This document shows positions 34,199 to 46,156 of a stretch of DNA of 64,000 bases, piece after piece. Every line of letters begins with the position of its first letter. Within the stretch, counting starts at the first letter, position 1. Under the pieces are notes generated by a model. The model searched no databases and was not told the origin of the DNA. It was given only the letters and a program-made list of their open reading frames with translations. The DNA comes from Phyllostachys edulis (Eukaryota > Streptophyta > Magnoliopsida > Poales > Poaceae): contig CM070557.1 in the NCBI GenBank assembly GCA_036346405.1, forward strand, positions 56,488,016-56,552,015, given 5' to 3'. The position numbers and the translations under genes were made by a program.

Positions 34199-34577
34199 TA
34201 TTGTTAAAGCCATATCATTTCGGTGAACCCACAGTGCCCAGGCATTCGCAGGAAAGCCAAAGATTGCCATATGAACTTCATTCTTCCGTTCTTAAAACAA
34301 ATCTTCAGTAACATCCACTACATTGGTAAGAAGTCTCTGACTGCACGCCAACGTTACTGAGCCAATGTTGTCTAAAAAAAGCTACTGAGCCAACGGGCAT
34401 CTGAATAGAATATGATTGGTTATCTCGATTGCCAACAAAATTTGTAGTGTTCATCCCTGCTAGGTGTTATTCCTTCCTGAAAGCTTAGCGTAATAGTGTT
34501 TGGCATGTGCTTAACAAACTTTGTGATTTAGATGCTTGTTGTCTTCTAGCAATTTAACACCAACCCACATATTTCAG
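34199..34577 (+). other. Distal end of intron 1, copy A
   Basis: AT-rich sequence with no transposon ends seen. It ends in the acceptor CATATTTCAG. Confidence 0.6.
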
Positions 34578-36798
34578 AATATTCAGTCGCGACAACAACA
34601 GACCAGATTACCAATTGTTCTTTAGGACCCGGGGTGCTTTCAGAGCTCTTGGCTGGAATGGGGTGATTGTGATGGTATGCTTCTCCAATGTATTATTACT
34701 ACTACTCACATCTAAGCACGATGTAGCACCAATTCAACCACTGGGTATCACAGCGTTACTACTTGCAATTGGCAAGTTCCTGCCTCCAGGAGCTCTCAAA
34801 TTAATATACAATCCTCTGCGCGGCGTCATATCACTATGGGGCCCCTTGGTTGGTATCCTACTGTTAGGCCCATGTCTAGCAAGCAAAAGAATACCGCAAA
34901 GGAAGGTGGCAATATCTAGAATCACTTTCGCACTGCAGATTGCAGTGGTGTCCTTGGTGACAATCAGCAGGTTGCAGTTTCCAGTGATCATCAGGCTAGA
35001 AAGAGAAAATAGTTCTGTCAGCCGCAGACTGTTAATTTGGCGTCCAGTGGTACTGACATTGTGCATGTCAACTGCAATGGTGCTTTCGGTATACCTGTCT
35101 CCAAATCAATATGGGATGATCGAAAGCATGGTTCTCGTTTTGCTGGTAGTGTCGTTTGGCAGCTTACAGTTTCCAGCAGCGGTTGTACGACTTATGCTCG
35201 CGGTATGGGCCCTCGATGAGCTGGGCTGCCGTAATAGTGGAACTGACTGTTTCGCCTTTCTTCAACCAAGTGATGACAGAACAAACTATGAACATAACCT
35301 CGTGCCATCACTGAAGATCTTCTACGGACTAGTGCTTGTCCAAGGGATACTCTACACTGTGGCCTGCATATTGGAGTGTTTCTCATTCATTCCTCGGAGA
35401 TTACTGGTTCGTCATGCCGGATTCAGAGATCAGTGGGGAGTTAAATCTGTTAATATGTACTACACTTATTCCTATGAAAAATGCATGGAAGCCAGTGTGC
35501 TTGCTCCGAAGAACATGGACCTCACAGCTTTTGCCATGGATTGCCTAAACTCAGACACACCCAAGATGCAGCTCTATGGAGTACGGATGCTGCACGGCTT
35601 TCTGAAGAAGGAGGCTTTCAAGATCAAAACCATCTCAAAACTCACCGCCTCCACGAAGACAGTGACCACATTGTTCAGCATGTTGGGGTGGACAAGTAAA
35701 GGGGATACAGCTATCAGATTATTTGCCACAAAGGTCACCGCAGAGCTTGCTGGCAGCCTCCGAGTTGTTGCTATCCCAGGCGCAATACAGTTCATATCCT
35801 CACTTCTGGACAGTGATCACCAACCAAAAAGACAAAATCCTCTTCTGGAAATTGATAGCCAAGAGGAAGAGAAAGAACCCTTGACCCAGGATGTCAGCGT
35901 TGACGAACAAAACTCCCAGATACTCAAATGCTGGCAACAGATGACAATATGCTGGCTCAAATGCTGGCAACAGATGACAATATGCTGGTCAATTCCTGAG
36001 GAGTCGTCAACTGGCTTGGCTGAACAGAATTCCTGTATACTCAGATGCTGGCACAAGATGACAAAATTCTGGTCAATTCCCAAGGACGGTCCATTGACAG
36101 ACCACGATCTCCTCCCTGTGTTGGGCATGTCAATTCTTGAGAGCCTTGCCGATTGTGATCATGACAATTGCGTGGAGATCAGCAGAGCAACAGGCCTCAT
36201 CTCGAAGATCATAGTATTCACAAGCTACAGAAGTGAGATAACAAATACTACTGAGGTACAACAGGAAGTACTGATAGGCTCATCACTGAAGGTTCTGCAA
36301 AGGCTCTCAGGTACTGGCGGTGAAATTGGCATGGCACTGCGGCAGAGTATCTCAGAACATCCCTTCTTACTAAACAACCTCGCGGAGATTTTGGATGACA
36401 GTGGGAGCAGCAAAGAACTGAGGAAGCTGGTGATTGACATCCTTAGAAACCTTGCCATGGATGGGAACACAAGGCAGGAGATCGGACACATCCTACTGAT
36501 CATTAGCAGGTTGATGAATGCATTTCTCAGCCGAGATGCATCCCCAAGTGCAAATTCTGATCACTTGATACGAAAGTTGGCCGGACAAGCACTAGCAATG
36601 CTGGCAATAGAGAGTGCTGATAACTGCTCGGCTATGTTGAAGGAACCAGGGTATGTATTCATTAAAGAACTGACAATTATGATTCATGATGTCAGGTATA
36701 GATATGTGGCAGCCAGTCTGTTGCGAAATCTGTGTGTGCATGCTCGACCAGAGCTCAGCAACTCAGACTTGAGAGAACTCTCTCATGCCTTGCGAGAG
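34578..36798 (+). CDS. Copy A exon 2: membrane/ARM-repeat protein, residues 89-829
   Basis: The exon starts after the acceptor ending at 34577; its first base completes the split Arg codon of exon 1, giving R-IFSRDNN as in copy B (R-MFSRNNR). It is fully open. Residues about 115-360 hold seven or so hydrophobic helices (for example VIVMVCFSNVLLLLL and MVLVLLVVSFGSLQFPAAVV). From about residue 370 the protein is helical with ARM-like repeats (RKLVIDILRNLAMDGNTRQEI, then AASLLRNLCVHARPELS). An in-frame 33-base duplication at 35923-35988 doubles LKCWQQMTICW. The donor CGAGAG/GTGAGC is at 36798/36799. The open reading continues into the intron and stops at 36828, so lack of splicing would give only a short tail. 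Confidence 0.85.
35923..35988 (+). repeat. 33-bp in-frame tandem duplication in exon 2 of copy A
   Basis: CTCAAATGCTGGCAACAGAT begins at 35923 and again at 35956, and the whole 33-base unit is identical. It adds 11 residues without breaking the frame. Copy B lacks it. Confidence 0.95.
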
Positions 36799-37059
36799 GT
36801 GAGCACTGCTAATTATAGCAACTTGTAATATTAGAACTTAAAAGTAGATATTAGATAATGTAATTTCACCATTTGGGTGTGAAAGCGGAAACAGATCACG
36901 CGATAATTGATTGATAACCAAAAGGGTTACATATATAGGCACAAGCCTTTCCTTATCTCAACCACCGGCTTATAGAAACAAGAATCTGAGAGAATAGGAA
37001 GGGAGGCCCAAGATAAGTGGAGAACCAAATATAGACTAACCAAATATAGTCTAACACGC

Positions 37060-40000
37060 CCCCGCAGTCGAAACGGCAGAAGGACGAACATTCAGACTGG
37101 ACCAAAACTCTTGGAAGACAGACGTAGGCAGTCCCTTGGTGAAGATGTCAGCAAATTGGGACGACGTTGGAACGTGTAAGACACGGACGTCACCAAGAGC
37201 AACACGTTCACGGACGAAGTGCAAGTCGATCTCTACATGCTTGGTACGCTGATGCTGAAGGATTGCTGGAGAGGTAGACGGCGCTGACATTGCCACAGTA
37301 AACTAGAGTGGCACGCCGGAGAGGACTGTGTAACTCCATGAGCAACTGGCGTAACCAAGTAGCTTCTGCAACACCATTGGCCATAGCACGGTATTCTGCT
37401 TCGGCACTGGATCATGACACAGTGTGTTGTCGCTTAGACGACCAGGAGATGAGATTGTCACCAAGAAAAACACCATAGCCCGAGGTGGACTTACGTGTAT
37501 CAGGACAGCCCGCCCAATCAGCGTCAGAGTAAACAACTAGGTCAGCAGTAGAAGTTCGGTGAAGCACTAGACCGTGCTCAAGAGTGCTCTGGAGATACCA
37601 GAGGATGTGTTTCACCAAAGCGAGATGAGGCTCACGAGGGTCATGCATGAATAGGCATGCTTGCTGCACAGCATATGCAATGTCTGGACAGGTGAAAGTC
37701 AAGTATTGCAGTGCACCTGCAAGACTGCGATAGTGGGTTGGATCATCAACAGGGGCACCATCACCAGAGAGCTTGGCACGTGTATCCACGGGCGTGCTGC
37801 AAGGTTTGCACACGGACATCCTGGCACGCTCCAATATGTCCAGGATATACTGTCGCTGTGAGAGGAAGAGAGCTCCATCGTGGTGGCTGACTGAAATATC
37901 CAGAAAATAGTGTAGCGGCCCAAGGTCCTTCATGGCAAACTCTCGTCAAGAAATTTGAGACAAGTCGGCGAAGAAGATCCACGGATGAGGCAGCCATGAC
38001 AATGTCATCGACGTATAGGAGCAGATAAACGGTGTCCATCCCCCGACGAAAGACAAACAGGGATGTGTCGGACTTGGCCTCCACAAAACCAAGGGATATA
38101 AGGTGAGAGGCAAACCGACTGTACCACGCTCGAGGCGCCTGCTTCAACCCATAAAGAGACTTGTTCAGGCGACACACATGATCAGGCCGTGTAGAATCAA
38201 CAAAACTAGTCGGCTGCACGCAGTAGACTGTCTCTGAAAGAGTGCCATGTAGAAAGGCATTTTTCACATCAAGTTGATGAATCGGCCAGTTGCGGGAGAG
38301 AGCCAATGTGAGAACTGTGCGAACAGTGGCAGGCTTGACCATGGGACTGAAGGTCTCATCAAAATCGACACCGGGCCGTTGGGTGAAGCCGCGAAGTACC
38401 CAACGGGCCTTATATCGATCGAGGGAACCATCCGGTCGAAGCTTTTGATGAAATACCCACTTGCCTGTAACGATGTTGGCGCCAGGAGGACGAGGGATGA
38501 GGTCCCAGGTATTGTTTGCCTGAAGGGCCTCGAATTCCTCAATCATGACAGCTCGCCAATGAGGATCAGACAAGGCTCCACGGTACGTCTTCGGGAGCGG
38601 TGAGAGGGTGGAGGCATGAAGATTCAGCGATCAACCGGAAGACGAAGACCGGTCTTTCCACGAGTGACCATGCGATGTGCATTGGTCATAGGGGGAATGG
38701 AGACAATTTGGTTTGGACCGGTTCGGCTGGCAACGACCTGTGACTACGTGTCAACAGGGGCAGCCGAACCAGAGGGAGCGCCGTGCTAGGCGCTCAGGAT
38801 GGCGGGGTTAGGCGCACATGACAACTGCGTAGCGTCTGACACAGGCGACTATGCGCCATCTAGCACACGCACCTCGGGCGTGCGGGGCCCCTGTTGTCTT
38901 GGAAGGGAGCCAAGGGAGCCACCAGCCAGGCCGGGAGAACCACCAGCCGTGCTGGGCCCGTGTGGACCGGCGGAGGCAGAGAAGCCGGGCGCACGAGCAG
39001 GCTGCGCGGTAGGGCCTAGTCCAGGAAGCGCCGGCTGGAGGGGGCTCAAGTGGCTGGGCAAAAATGGCCACGGCGCCGAATCAGGCTCGCCAATACTGCT
39101 GGCAGCAACCCATGGCAGAGAGCAAGTGGGGGCAGTAGGACCGACTGAGCCGCTGGATGCTGTGGCGCCTGTAGGATCTGCAGAGGAACACGACCCAATG
39201 GGCAGCGACGAAGAGTGCATCTCTGATAGAAAATCAAAGTTAGAAAGCGGCAAGGCCGCGTTAGTAGCAAAAGTAAAAGAGGCCTCATCAAACGTGACAT
39301 GCCGGGAGGTGATGATCCGGTTGGATGACAAATCAAGACACCGATAACCTTTGTGTTCGAAGGGATAGCCAAGGAAGACGCACAAAGTGGAGCGAGGGGA
39401 AAGCTTATGTGCAACCGTGGAAGAAAGGTTTGGGTAGCATCGACAACGAAAAACACGAAGATGATCATATGAAGGATGAACGCCGTAAAGGGCGAAGTAG
39501 GGTGTGAGCTTTGTGGAAGCTAAGTGTTTTGGTTGGGTGGCGGTTCAAGAGGTAAGTGGCGGCATGGAGGGCTTCGACCCAGAAAGAAGGAGGTATGCTT
39601 GCTTGGAATAGGAGGGAACAAATGAAGTTATTGGTGGTACGAATGACACGCTCGGCCTTTCCATTTTGCTGAGATGTATATGGATACGACATGCGGAGTG
39701 CAACGCCGTGGGTGAGGAAAAAGTGGCGGGCAGATGAGTTGTCAAACTCACGGCCATTATCGCATTGCACACTTTTAATGGAGCACGCAAACTGAGTCTG
39801 GACGTAGGCGAAAAAATGCGATATAGTGGAAAAAGTATCCGACTTTAAACGCAAAGGAAAAGTCAGAGGTAGTGGGAGCAATCATCAAGAATGACAAGAT
39901 AATACTTGTAACCAGAGACACTAGGAACAGGGGAGGTCCAAAGATCACAATGTATTAAATCAAAATTCTTGAGAGCACGAGAGCGAGAGGTAGCAAAAGG

Positions 40001-40561
40001 AAAACGAGTGCGATGGGCAAGTTGACAAGCATGGCAAACAGATTCAGTTGCACCATTATTACAAGTGATGGCGGAGCTGCTAGCTAATTTGGAGAGTGCC
40101 TCGGCACCAGGATGACCGAGGCGACGATGCCAAAGAGTGGTGGTGATGGCGGTGAGGGCCTGCGGGCTGGAGGGACACGACAGCAACGGGTAGAGGGAAC
40201 CAGTGCTATTGCACCTGGCGATCATGCTCCTGGTGCGAAGGTCCTTCACAGAAAGGCCATAGGGGTCAAATTCAACAGAACAATTATTATCAGTTGTGAA
40301 TTGACGAACGGAAATCAAATTCTTAATAATTTGAGGGGTAATAAGGACGTTCCGAAGGTGAAGAGGACCATGAGTGCTAGGAATATGAGTGGAGCTAGTG
40401 GAGGTAATGGGCAGTAGGGACCCGTTACCGACGATGACATTCGATGGAGTAGAACGAGAAATAGGAGAAGAGACGGAAAGGTTACCGGCATCGGATGTCA
40501 TGTGAGAGGTGGCACCGAAGTCCATAAACCATTCACTAGTGGGGGGTGGCGTGAGCGTCAT
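37060..40561 (-). pseudogene. Copia Pol: protease, integrase, RT, RNase H with frameshifts
   Basis: Reading leftwards, the first frame (40561 to 39863) holds the protease region FMDFGATSHM, where the usual Ser or Thr after the catalytic Asp is Phe, then LWHRRLGHPG and CHACQLAH (integrase zinc region) and LIHCDLWTSP. The next frame (39881 to 39465) holds VQCDNGREF and the GKAERVIRT region. A proline-rich linker follows (39385 to 38849). RT is at 38573 to about 37940 with WVFHQKLRPDGS, LDVKNAFLHG and YVDDIVMAAS. A frame change near 37930 leads to ADWAGCPDTRKSTSGY of RNase H, with stops near 37412 and beyond. Order protease-integrase-RT-RNase H is diagnostic of copia. Confidence 0.9.
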
Positions 40562-40742
40562 TGTGTTGAACGCGTTCGCGAGCGACCGATCCCGGAGAGT
40601 CGTTGCGGTGCGGGGATGGTCTTTGCGCTGCGCTTCCGCGGTAGGGCTCGGCGTCCACCATGCCGGGGTAGTTCATGGGTAGGGGCACGCCAGGATAGCC
40701 GGCATGCGCGTAGAATGCGTGCGGGACCGCGGCGCGCGGTTG

Positions 40743-41840
40743 CTACGCGCCCGTGTGCGGGATGCTCCGACGGGGGGCACCTGCAGATGGGTGGGGCAGG
40801 TTGTGGGGCCACACTTGCACCGTGCTAGTCCATGGATTGAAGAACGAGGGCCACGCGCCAACCGGTACACTGCGCGCGGCGCCGCTTGCGCCTGGCGTGG
40901 GTCCACTGGGCCGGGTACCAGATGATCCACCGCCAGAGTCGTTTTGGTTCTTGCGACGGCGGCGGTTGTTCGGGCGGTTGCCACCGCCCGTGGTAGGAGG
41001 TGCATGGCCCGGCGCGCCACCTTGCGTGCCACCGCCATGCGCGCTGGGAGCGGGAGCTTCGGCCACCAGCGCCGTGGAGGAAGATGTTGGGCGATCGACC
41101 ATCGTGAGCTCCTCCAACAGGAGGTCGTTGCGGACGTCGACGAAGGATGGAAACGGCTTCTGCCATTTCAAGAGGGCCACCATGTGGGAGTACTTTTCGT
41201 TGAGGCCACGCAGGACGGACATCACGAGAGTGCGGTCCTGAATGGGCTCGCCAAGGTTGCCGAGGAGATCGGCCTTGTTCTTCAACTTACGGCAGTAATC
41301 GGAGATGTTGAGATTACCTTGGACGAGAAGGCGGAACTCAGCGTCAAGGAGCAACGCACGGGTCTCCTTGTTGCCGATAAACTGGTCCTCAAGGGCCAAC
41401 CAGACGGCGCGGGCGGTGGTCGTGGGAACCAGGACGATCTTGAGGAGGCCGGTGGATATGGTGCCGTACAACCACAAGAGGACGACGCAGTCCATGCGCT
41501 GCCATGGCACGCAGTCGGGGTAGGCGTCGTCGAAAAGGATGTGCTCGGTGAGCGCGTACTTCTCGAGCGTGACGAGGTGGAGGCCATGCCACTTGGAGTA
41601 ATTCGAGGATGAGAGGTCGAGGGCGATGGGGACGAGCGAACGGATGTTGGCGACGGAGACCGCCTGCGCGTGAAGAGCGACGACGACGGCGGTGTCAGCC
41701 TCAGCCGCGGTGCGCTGGCGTTCTTCCTCCGTGGCGCGGCGACGCTCGGCCTCGGCACGGATGCTGGCCTCATCGTTGCGCTGGCGCTCAGTCTCCTGGC
41801 GCTGGCGTTCGAGCTCGACGGGTGTGAGGTCGCCGGCCAT
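40743..41840 (-). CDS. Copia Gag, 365 aa, open
   Basis: The ATG at 41840 lies about 70 bases inside the 5' LTR on the minus strand. The protein has a charged coiled-coil-like N-terminus (ERQRQETERQRNDEAS), then the copia Gag core with NYSKWHGLHLVTLEKYALTE, AVWLALEDQFIGNKETRALL and ISDYCRKLKNKADLLGNLG. The C-terminal part is rich in Gly, Pro and Arg (RPNNRRRRKNQN). It forms the particle shell. The open frame agrees with the low LTR divergence; no zinc knuckle was seen before the stop. Confidence 0.85.
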   Translation of the reverse strand: MAGDLTPVELERQRQETERQRNDEASIRAEAERRRATEEERQRTAAEADTAVVVALHAQAVSVANIRSLVPIALDLSSSNYSKWHGLHLVTLEKYALTEHILFDDAYPDCVPWQRMDCVVLLWLYGTISTGLLKIVLVPTTTARAVWLALEDQFIGNKETRALLLDAEFRLLVQGNLNISDYCRKLKNKADLLGNLGEPIQDRTLVMSVLRGLNEKYSHMVALLKWQKPFPSFVDVRNDLLLEELTMVDRPTSSSTALVAEAPAPSAHGGGTQGGAPGHAPPTTGGGNRPNNRRRRKNQNDSGGGSSGTRPSGPTPGASGAARSVPVGAWPSFFNPWTSTVQVWPHNLPHPSAGAPRRSIPHTGA

Positions 41841-42084
41841 GGCGGCGGCTAGGGTTTAGCAGCGGAAGCGGTAGAGGGAGGTCACAGGAGCGACCGTCTC
41901 GGATACCATGAAAGCGGAAACAGATCACACGATAATTGATTGATAACCAAAAGGGTTACATATATAGGCACAAGCCTTCCTTATCTCAACCATCGGCTTA
42001 TAGAAACAAGAATCCGGGAGAATAGGAAGGGAGGCCCAAGATAAGTGGAGAACCAAATATAGACTAACCAAATATAGTCTAACA

Positions 42085-42634
42085 GGGTGCATTCTTGGAG
42101 CCTCCTTTTTCCTTGACAGTCTATGCATAATTGGCCTACATTTCCTACCTTTTGACATTTCATATGTCTGCAAACACTTTATTGTTTATAATAATGCTTT
42201 ACACTCTTAGCATGCGTGCCTTTCGTGGCATTTATACACCTACATAATTTGAAACCTGTAACTTGTAAGGCCATTGTAGATACATAATTTGAAACCTGTA
42301 GCTTGTAAGCACAATTGTTCTACGTACCTGTGCACTAGATAAGCTGAATAAGCAATCCAAGCGTCCAAAACAGGTTTGCTTTTGAGGGTCTAAATTGAAG
42401 TTGATGTACAGCAGAAAAAACAAACTTAAAGTACGACCATTGTGATACTGGAGCTAGCTTTAAATATATGGAGATTGGAAACTACGTATAGAATGATACT
42501 GAACAAATGGAACAAAACACACAGGTTTTTCACTTAACTAAATAGGGCAAAATATTGTGAATAACCAATTTGTTAAATTCTGTTTTAACTAATCATGAGG
42601 TACCTGTCATTATTTTATTATTTTTCCACTGCAG
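42085..42634 (+). other. Remaining intron 2 of copy A
   Basis: AT-rich intron sequence with a short direct repeat (TACATAATTTGAAACCTGTA at 42241 and 42280). It ends in the acceptor TTTCCACTGCAG. The matching intron of copies B and C is only about 220 bases. Confidence 0.75.
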
Positions 42635-43060
42635 GTTTTGGAAGGCATAATGGAAGCAGAAGGGGGAGAATTAGAAATTCTCATTGGCCTTAGTTCACAA
42701 ATAAGTAGTGTCATTCCTAATGAATTCGCCCAAGAACTAGAGCACGGTCAGATTAAGAAAAGATTTGTGAAGAGGCTGGTAGATGTACTGAATGCAAATA
42801 TGAAACCCACTGCTCATTGTCCAGGAATGAGGAGGGTGATAATTGAGCAAGCCATATACATGATGGAATATAATTCTCATTATGCAAACTGTTTCAAAGA
42901 TTGCTCGATGATGGAAGCACTGTCAATGGTAGAACGGACCCCCACAAAAGCTGAAAAGTACAGGCTCTTCTTGGGCGATTTGGGACTCATGGAGTATAGC
43001 ACCCTTATGTCCAATCTTGTGACAAGAGCAAAACAGTTGATGGCCGTGCATTCAACTTGA
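42635..43060 (+). CDS. Copy A exon 3: membrane/ARM-repeat protein, residues 830-970
   Basis: The acceptor is CACTGCAG ending at 42634. The exon opens VLEGIMEAEGGELEILIGLS in phase with exon 2, which ends on a codon boundary with LSHALRE. It is open to a TGA at 43058-43060. Conserved blocks shared with copies B and C include the QRFVKRLVDALNANMKP-type segment (KRFVKRLVDVLNANMKP here) and a MEYSTLMSNLVTRAKQLM-type end. Residue content suggests soluble helices continuing the ARM-like domain. The C-terminus (AVHST) is shorter than copies B and C (GHQWLRGISSVA). Confidence 0.85.
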   Translation, partial: VLEGIMEAEGGELEILIGLSSQISSVIPNEFAQELEHGQIKKRFVKRLVDVLNANMKPTAHCPGMRRVIIEQAIYMMEYNSHYANCFKDCSMMEALSMVERTPTKAEKYRLFLGDLGLMEYSTLMSNLVTRAKQLMAVHST

Positions 43061-44117
43061 CAGCCATGAAGTATAGGGCATGGCAATTATGCATCTTCCA
43101 GCAATAACAAAAGGATGTGTTAGATTTGTAAGTTGTAACCCCCCCCCCCTGTACTGTCTTCGGCAGCATAGATTTTGCGCTCTTGTTTTTATGAAACTGT
43201 CTGTTGAGTAGTCAATAAGAATGGTCTCCCACCAGGGGGCGTAGCCACCAGGTGAGCTTGGGTGGGCTCGAGCCCACCCTCCGCCCCCAGCTAGTCCTTG
43301 TAGTTCTAATTTCAATCTCATGTATAGGGACACATTTTGTGAGAGAGAATGAGAGAGAGAGAGAGAGTTATATGTTAATTTGAGAGAGTAACATTGTGAA
43401 ATTTTGTATGTCAGTTTTCAATGCGAAACAACATCTCTATATACTAAATTTGATTATTTGAGGAGGAATGTCGGAATGGGAGACCTATCTGACTAAGAAA
43501 CTGATAGTGAGCCGAATTGAGAGAATTAATTTGCTTCCTTTGTCTATCTAATTTCAGGATTGATTTTTGTCTAAAACTACTGCAATTGTGAACTTCGCAT
43601 GCATGATGCATAAATCCACCTGTTTGCGACCAATTAGCCATATTTATGCTTATCCCAGATTAAATTTTGTACTGTGTCCGTCACTGTCGATAGGTACAGA
43701 CCGTGAACTCGTGCACGAGGCTGACGGTACCAGCGCAGGCCGTGACGGCTTCGTCGCGTCGACTGTACGTGTGTTAATCTACGGTGTCGACGTGGCCAGC
43801 TGGGGAAGCTTTGGCCTACGAGCCTCTCCTCCATTTTCATTTTGGCTTCACCACTGTCTCCGACCTACCATGAATTGACGATTGCTGAAAACAAACTACA
43901 CTACTCCTACATGGTTGGAAGGATAGGATTTTAACCGAACATATCGCACGTAGCAGGATAAAAATGTGGCACATGATGAAGCCGCACGCGATTACCCGCA
44001 CCAGAATTGACCAATGGATACTAGTGTCAGACTTCGGCAAAATGGATTGGCGATTTTCAAAGTATTAGAGTTCAGAGAATAAGTCGGCGACCGACGTAGC
44101 GTTTCATCGACTTCACT
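43061..44117. other. Downstream region of copy A
   Basis: The probable 3' untranslated region comes first. A C-run follows near 43140, then a (GA)n run near 43348-43366. GC-rich sequence at 43670-43860 has open frames but no family motif. No gene is called. Confidence 0.5.
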
Positions 44118-44712
44118 TGTTGGCGCCCGAGTCCATCCGATGCCGAAGGATTTTGCTTTAAGAAGATCTAATGGCTCAAGCTAGATTTAGTAATCACTAT
44201 TTAGCACTATTGACATCGTGTAATTGTCGTCGGACACTATTTACCTTCAGTTAATTCGGTCTTGCAGTTAAACTCTTTTACAACAGTGATTTTAGCTATA
44301 AACTTTGAGGGTATATAAGCCCGACATCCAGTAATAGAAGCAAGATTGAAGAAGCATACTCTTAGTTTTTATTGTAGAGTAAAGTAGCTCTAGGGTTTGT
44401 TTTGTCGTCCGCGTACCGATTCTTGGAGTGAGGATTCAGATTAGTGAAGGTTGGAAGCATATTCCGATTTGTTGCTGTAAAATCCCCGAGCTCGATCGGA
44501 TCTACCACTCGGAGGCGAGGAATGAAGGTCCAAATCAGTGAAGGTTGGTTGCGATTTTTGATCTGTTACCGTGAAATTCCCAAGCTCGTTTGGATCGGTT
44601 ACCGGAGGAGATTCACAGGAGGAAGAGGAGAGAGGTTGGTTGATGCTAGTAAAATCCCTCAAACCGATTATGTGAATCCAGGTGCATAGTAGTAAAGACT
44701 CGTTCTCAGAAC

Positions 44713-46156
44713 ATGATGGTCGGGGGCGAAGGTGTTTTTGACGCGAGGTCTGAGGTTGCGGCCATCAGAGAGGAGATAGCAGAGCTGAGGGGGATGAAAG
44801 CTGAAATGGCAGAGGTTAAGTCTCTCCTGAAGAGGTTTTGTCCACCAGATCTTGATGGGACAACAACTCAGGCAGCAACCGGTGAGGTAAACACTACTAC
44901 CCCTCCAACGGCAACGTTGGGTAGCAACTTGAACTAGGGTCCGGGGAGTAGGGTTTTGTCTGATCCAGTTGATGTCAATACTGGGGTTGATACAACTGTT
45001 GTGCATTTTTACATCGAGCCCAACGTTGTAGTTCCCTCTCTGGCACCCATCTATACTCCTGCTGTTAGAACAAACCCACTGGTGGCACGACAAATGGGGG
45101 TCTTAATACTCAAGCTCAGCCAGTGGGTGGGCAGCAGCATGCAAGAAATGGAAATCACTACGGGATCAAATGGAATCACCCTTTCTTGAGCAACCACCAG
45201 TATAACCCTATCACCGGATAGTTCTTGAACCCAGATAATACTTCACAGTTTCTAGGGGTTCGGGTGCTTGATTCTCAGGGAATTCCTCATTTAGGAAATG
45301 TGGGAAATACATCACTATGCAGAGGTTGTGATAAAAGGGCTGAAACTTGAAATTCCTTACTTCAATGGTGACGACTCTATTGAGTGGTTGAAGCAGTGTG
45401 AGCAATTCTTCACTCTATCAGGCACCCCAATGGAACAATGGGTGAACTTAGCCACATCACATTTCCAAGGAAGAGCAGTGAGATGGTTAAAGGGGATAGG
45501 ATTCCCTTGGCAGATATTGAATTGGAGCCAACTTTGCTCCATGGTGGTTGACCGTTTTTCTAAGGCAATTGCGCATGATGCTGTTGGACAATTGCAGAAC
45601 ATGAGACAAGGTGGGTCTTCGGTGTCCCAATATGTTGCTAAATTTGAAGAGTGCACGGCACTAGTAAAGAGATATCACCCTTACATGCAGGAGGCATTCA
45701 TGATGAGCTGCTTTATTAGGGGTTTGAGAATAGAGATCAAGCATGATGTTAGTGGGCAAAGGCCGCAAGGGCTGATGGAAGCTTATTGGTATTCCAAGAT
45801 ATATGAGAAGCCAGCTGCTGCAAAAAAGGTCTCTCCAAATGGGAGGTTACAACAAAAACAAGTTTACTGCAGGAAACAACAACCAATACAATCCTACCAC
45901 AAAACCAGTGCAACCAAATATTGACAGGAACACCAGCAACAAGAATACACCTCACATTGGGGGGAAAGATGAAAGATCTTGCTGGTATTGTGAAGAACCA
46001 TGGTCTGTGAATCACAAGTGTAAAGTAAAGAGGGCCATCCATGCATTGTTATTGAGAAAAGATGGGGAAGGTCAATTGACTGAGGTGGAGGACAAAGGTG
46101 TAGAGGATGGTTACACCACGGCTCCTGATAGCCCAAAACAAAAAATGACTTGGAGC
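44713..46156 (+). pseudogene. Gypsy Gag, several frames
   Basis: The first frame (44713-44937) gives an acidic coiled-coil-like N-terminus (EEIAELRGMKAEMAEVKSLL). After a stop and frame changes, 45298-45924 encodes the Gag core (LEIPYFNGDDSIEWLKQCEQFF, then HFQGRAVRWLKG and FRGLRIEIKHDV-like text). A third frame to 46156 has the knuckle CWYCEEPWSVNHKC (C-x2-C-x7-H-x-C), the form common in plant chromovirus Gag. It is inactive. Confidence 0.75.

Larger units (their letters stand above)
6546..34577 (+). other. Intron 1 of copy A, 28 kb, filled with nested transposons
   Basis: The donor GTATGC at 6546 and acceptor ATATTTCAG ending at 34577 join exons in phase. In copy B the same intron is 2.8 kb. 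The extra length comes from a Grande-like gypsy element and the elements nested in it, plus a second copy of part of the intron. Confidence 0.65.
36880..42084 (-). mobile_element. Complete Ty1-copia retrotransposon in intron 2 of copy A
   Basis: Short LTRs lie at 36880-37056 and 41909-42084, both TGAAAGCGG..TCTAACA on the plus strand. The flanks are GGGTG at 36875-36879 and 42085-42089. The two LTRs differ by four transitions and one single-base indel. On the minus strand the internal region starts TGGTATCCGAGAC, close to the initiator-Met primer site, and a purine-rich tract lies next to the left LTR. Short LTRs and the RT sequence suggest an Ale/Hopscotch-like lineage. Gag is intact; Pol is broken. 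Confidence 0.95.

Noticed and set aside
36799..36828. Exon 2 of copy A read on to the stop at 36828 as the natural C-terminus
   Set aside because: A perfect donor at 36798/36799 and an in-phase exon 3 present in all three copies show that this is intron readthrough.
40944..41612. Open frame of 222 codons on the plus strand
   Set aside because: It is the complement of the intact copia Gag and reflects that gene's codon bias.
43230..43300. Possible hAT end (GGGGGCGTAGCC and GGGCTCGAGCCC)
   Set aside because: No second terminus or target duplication could be found.
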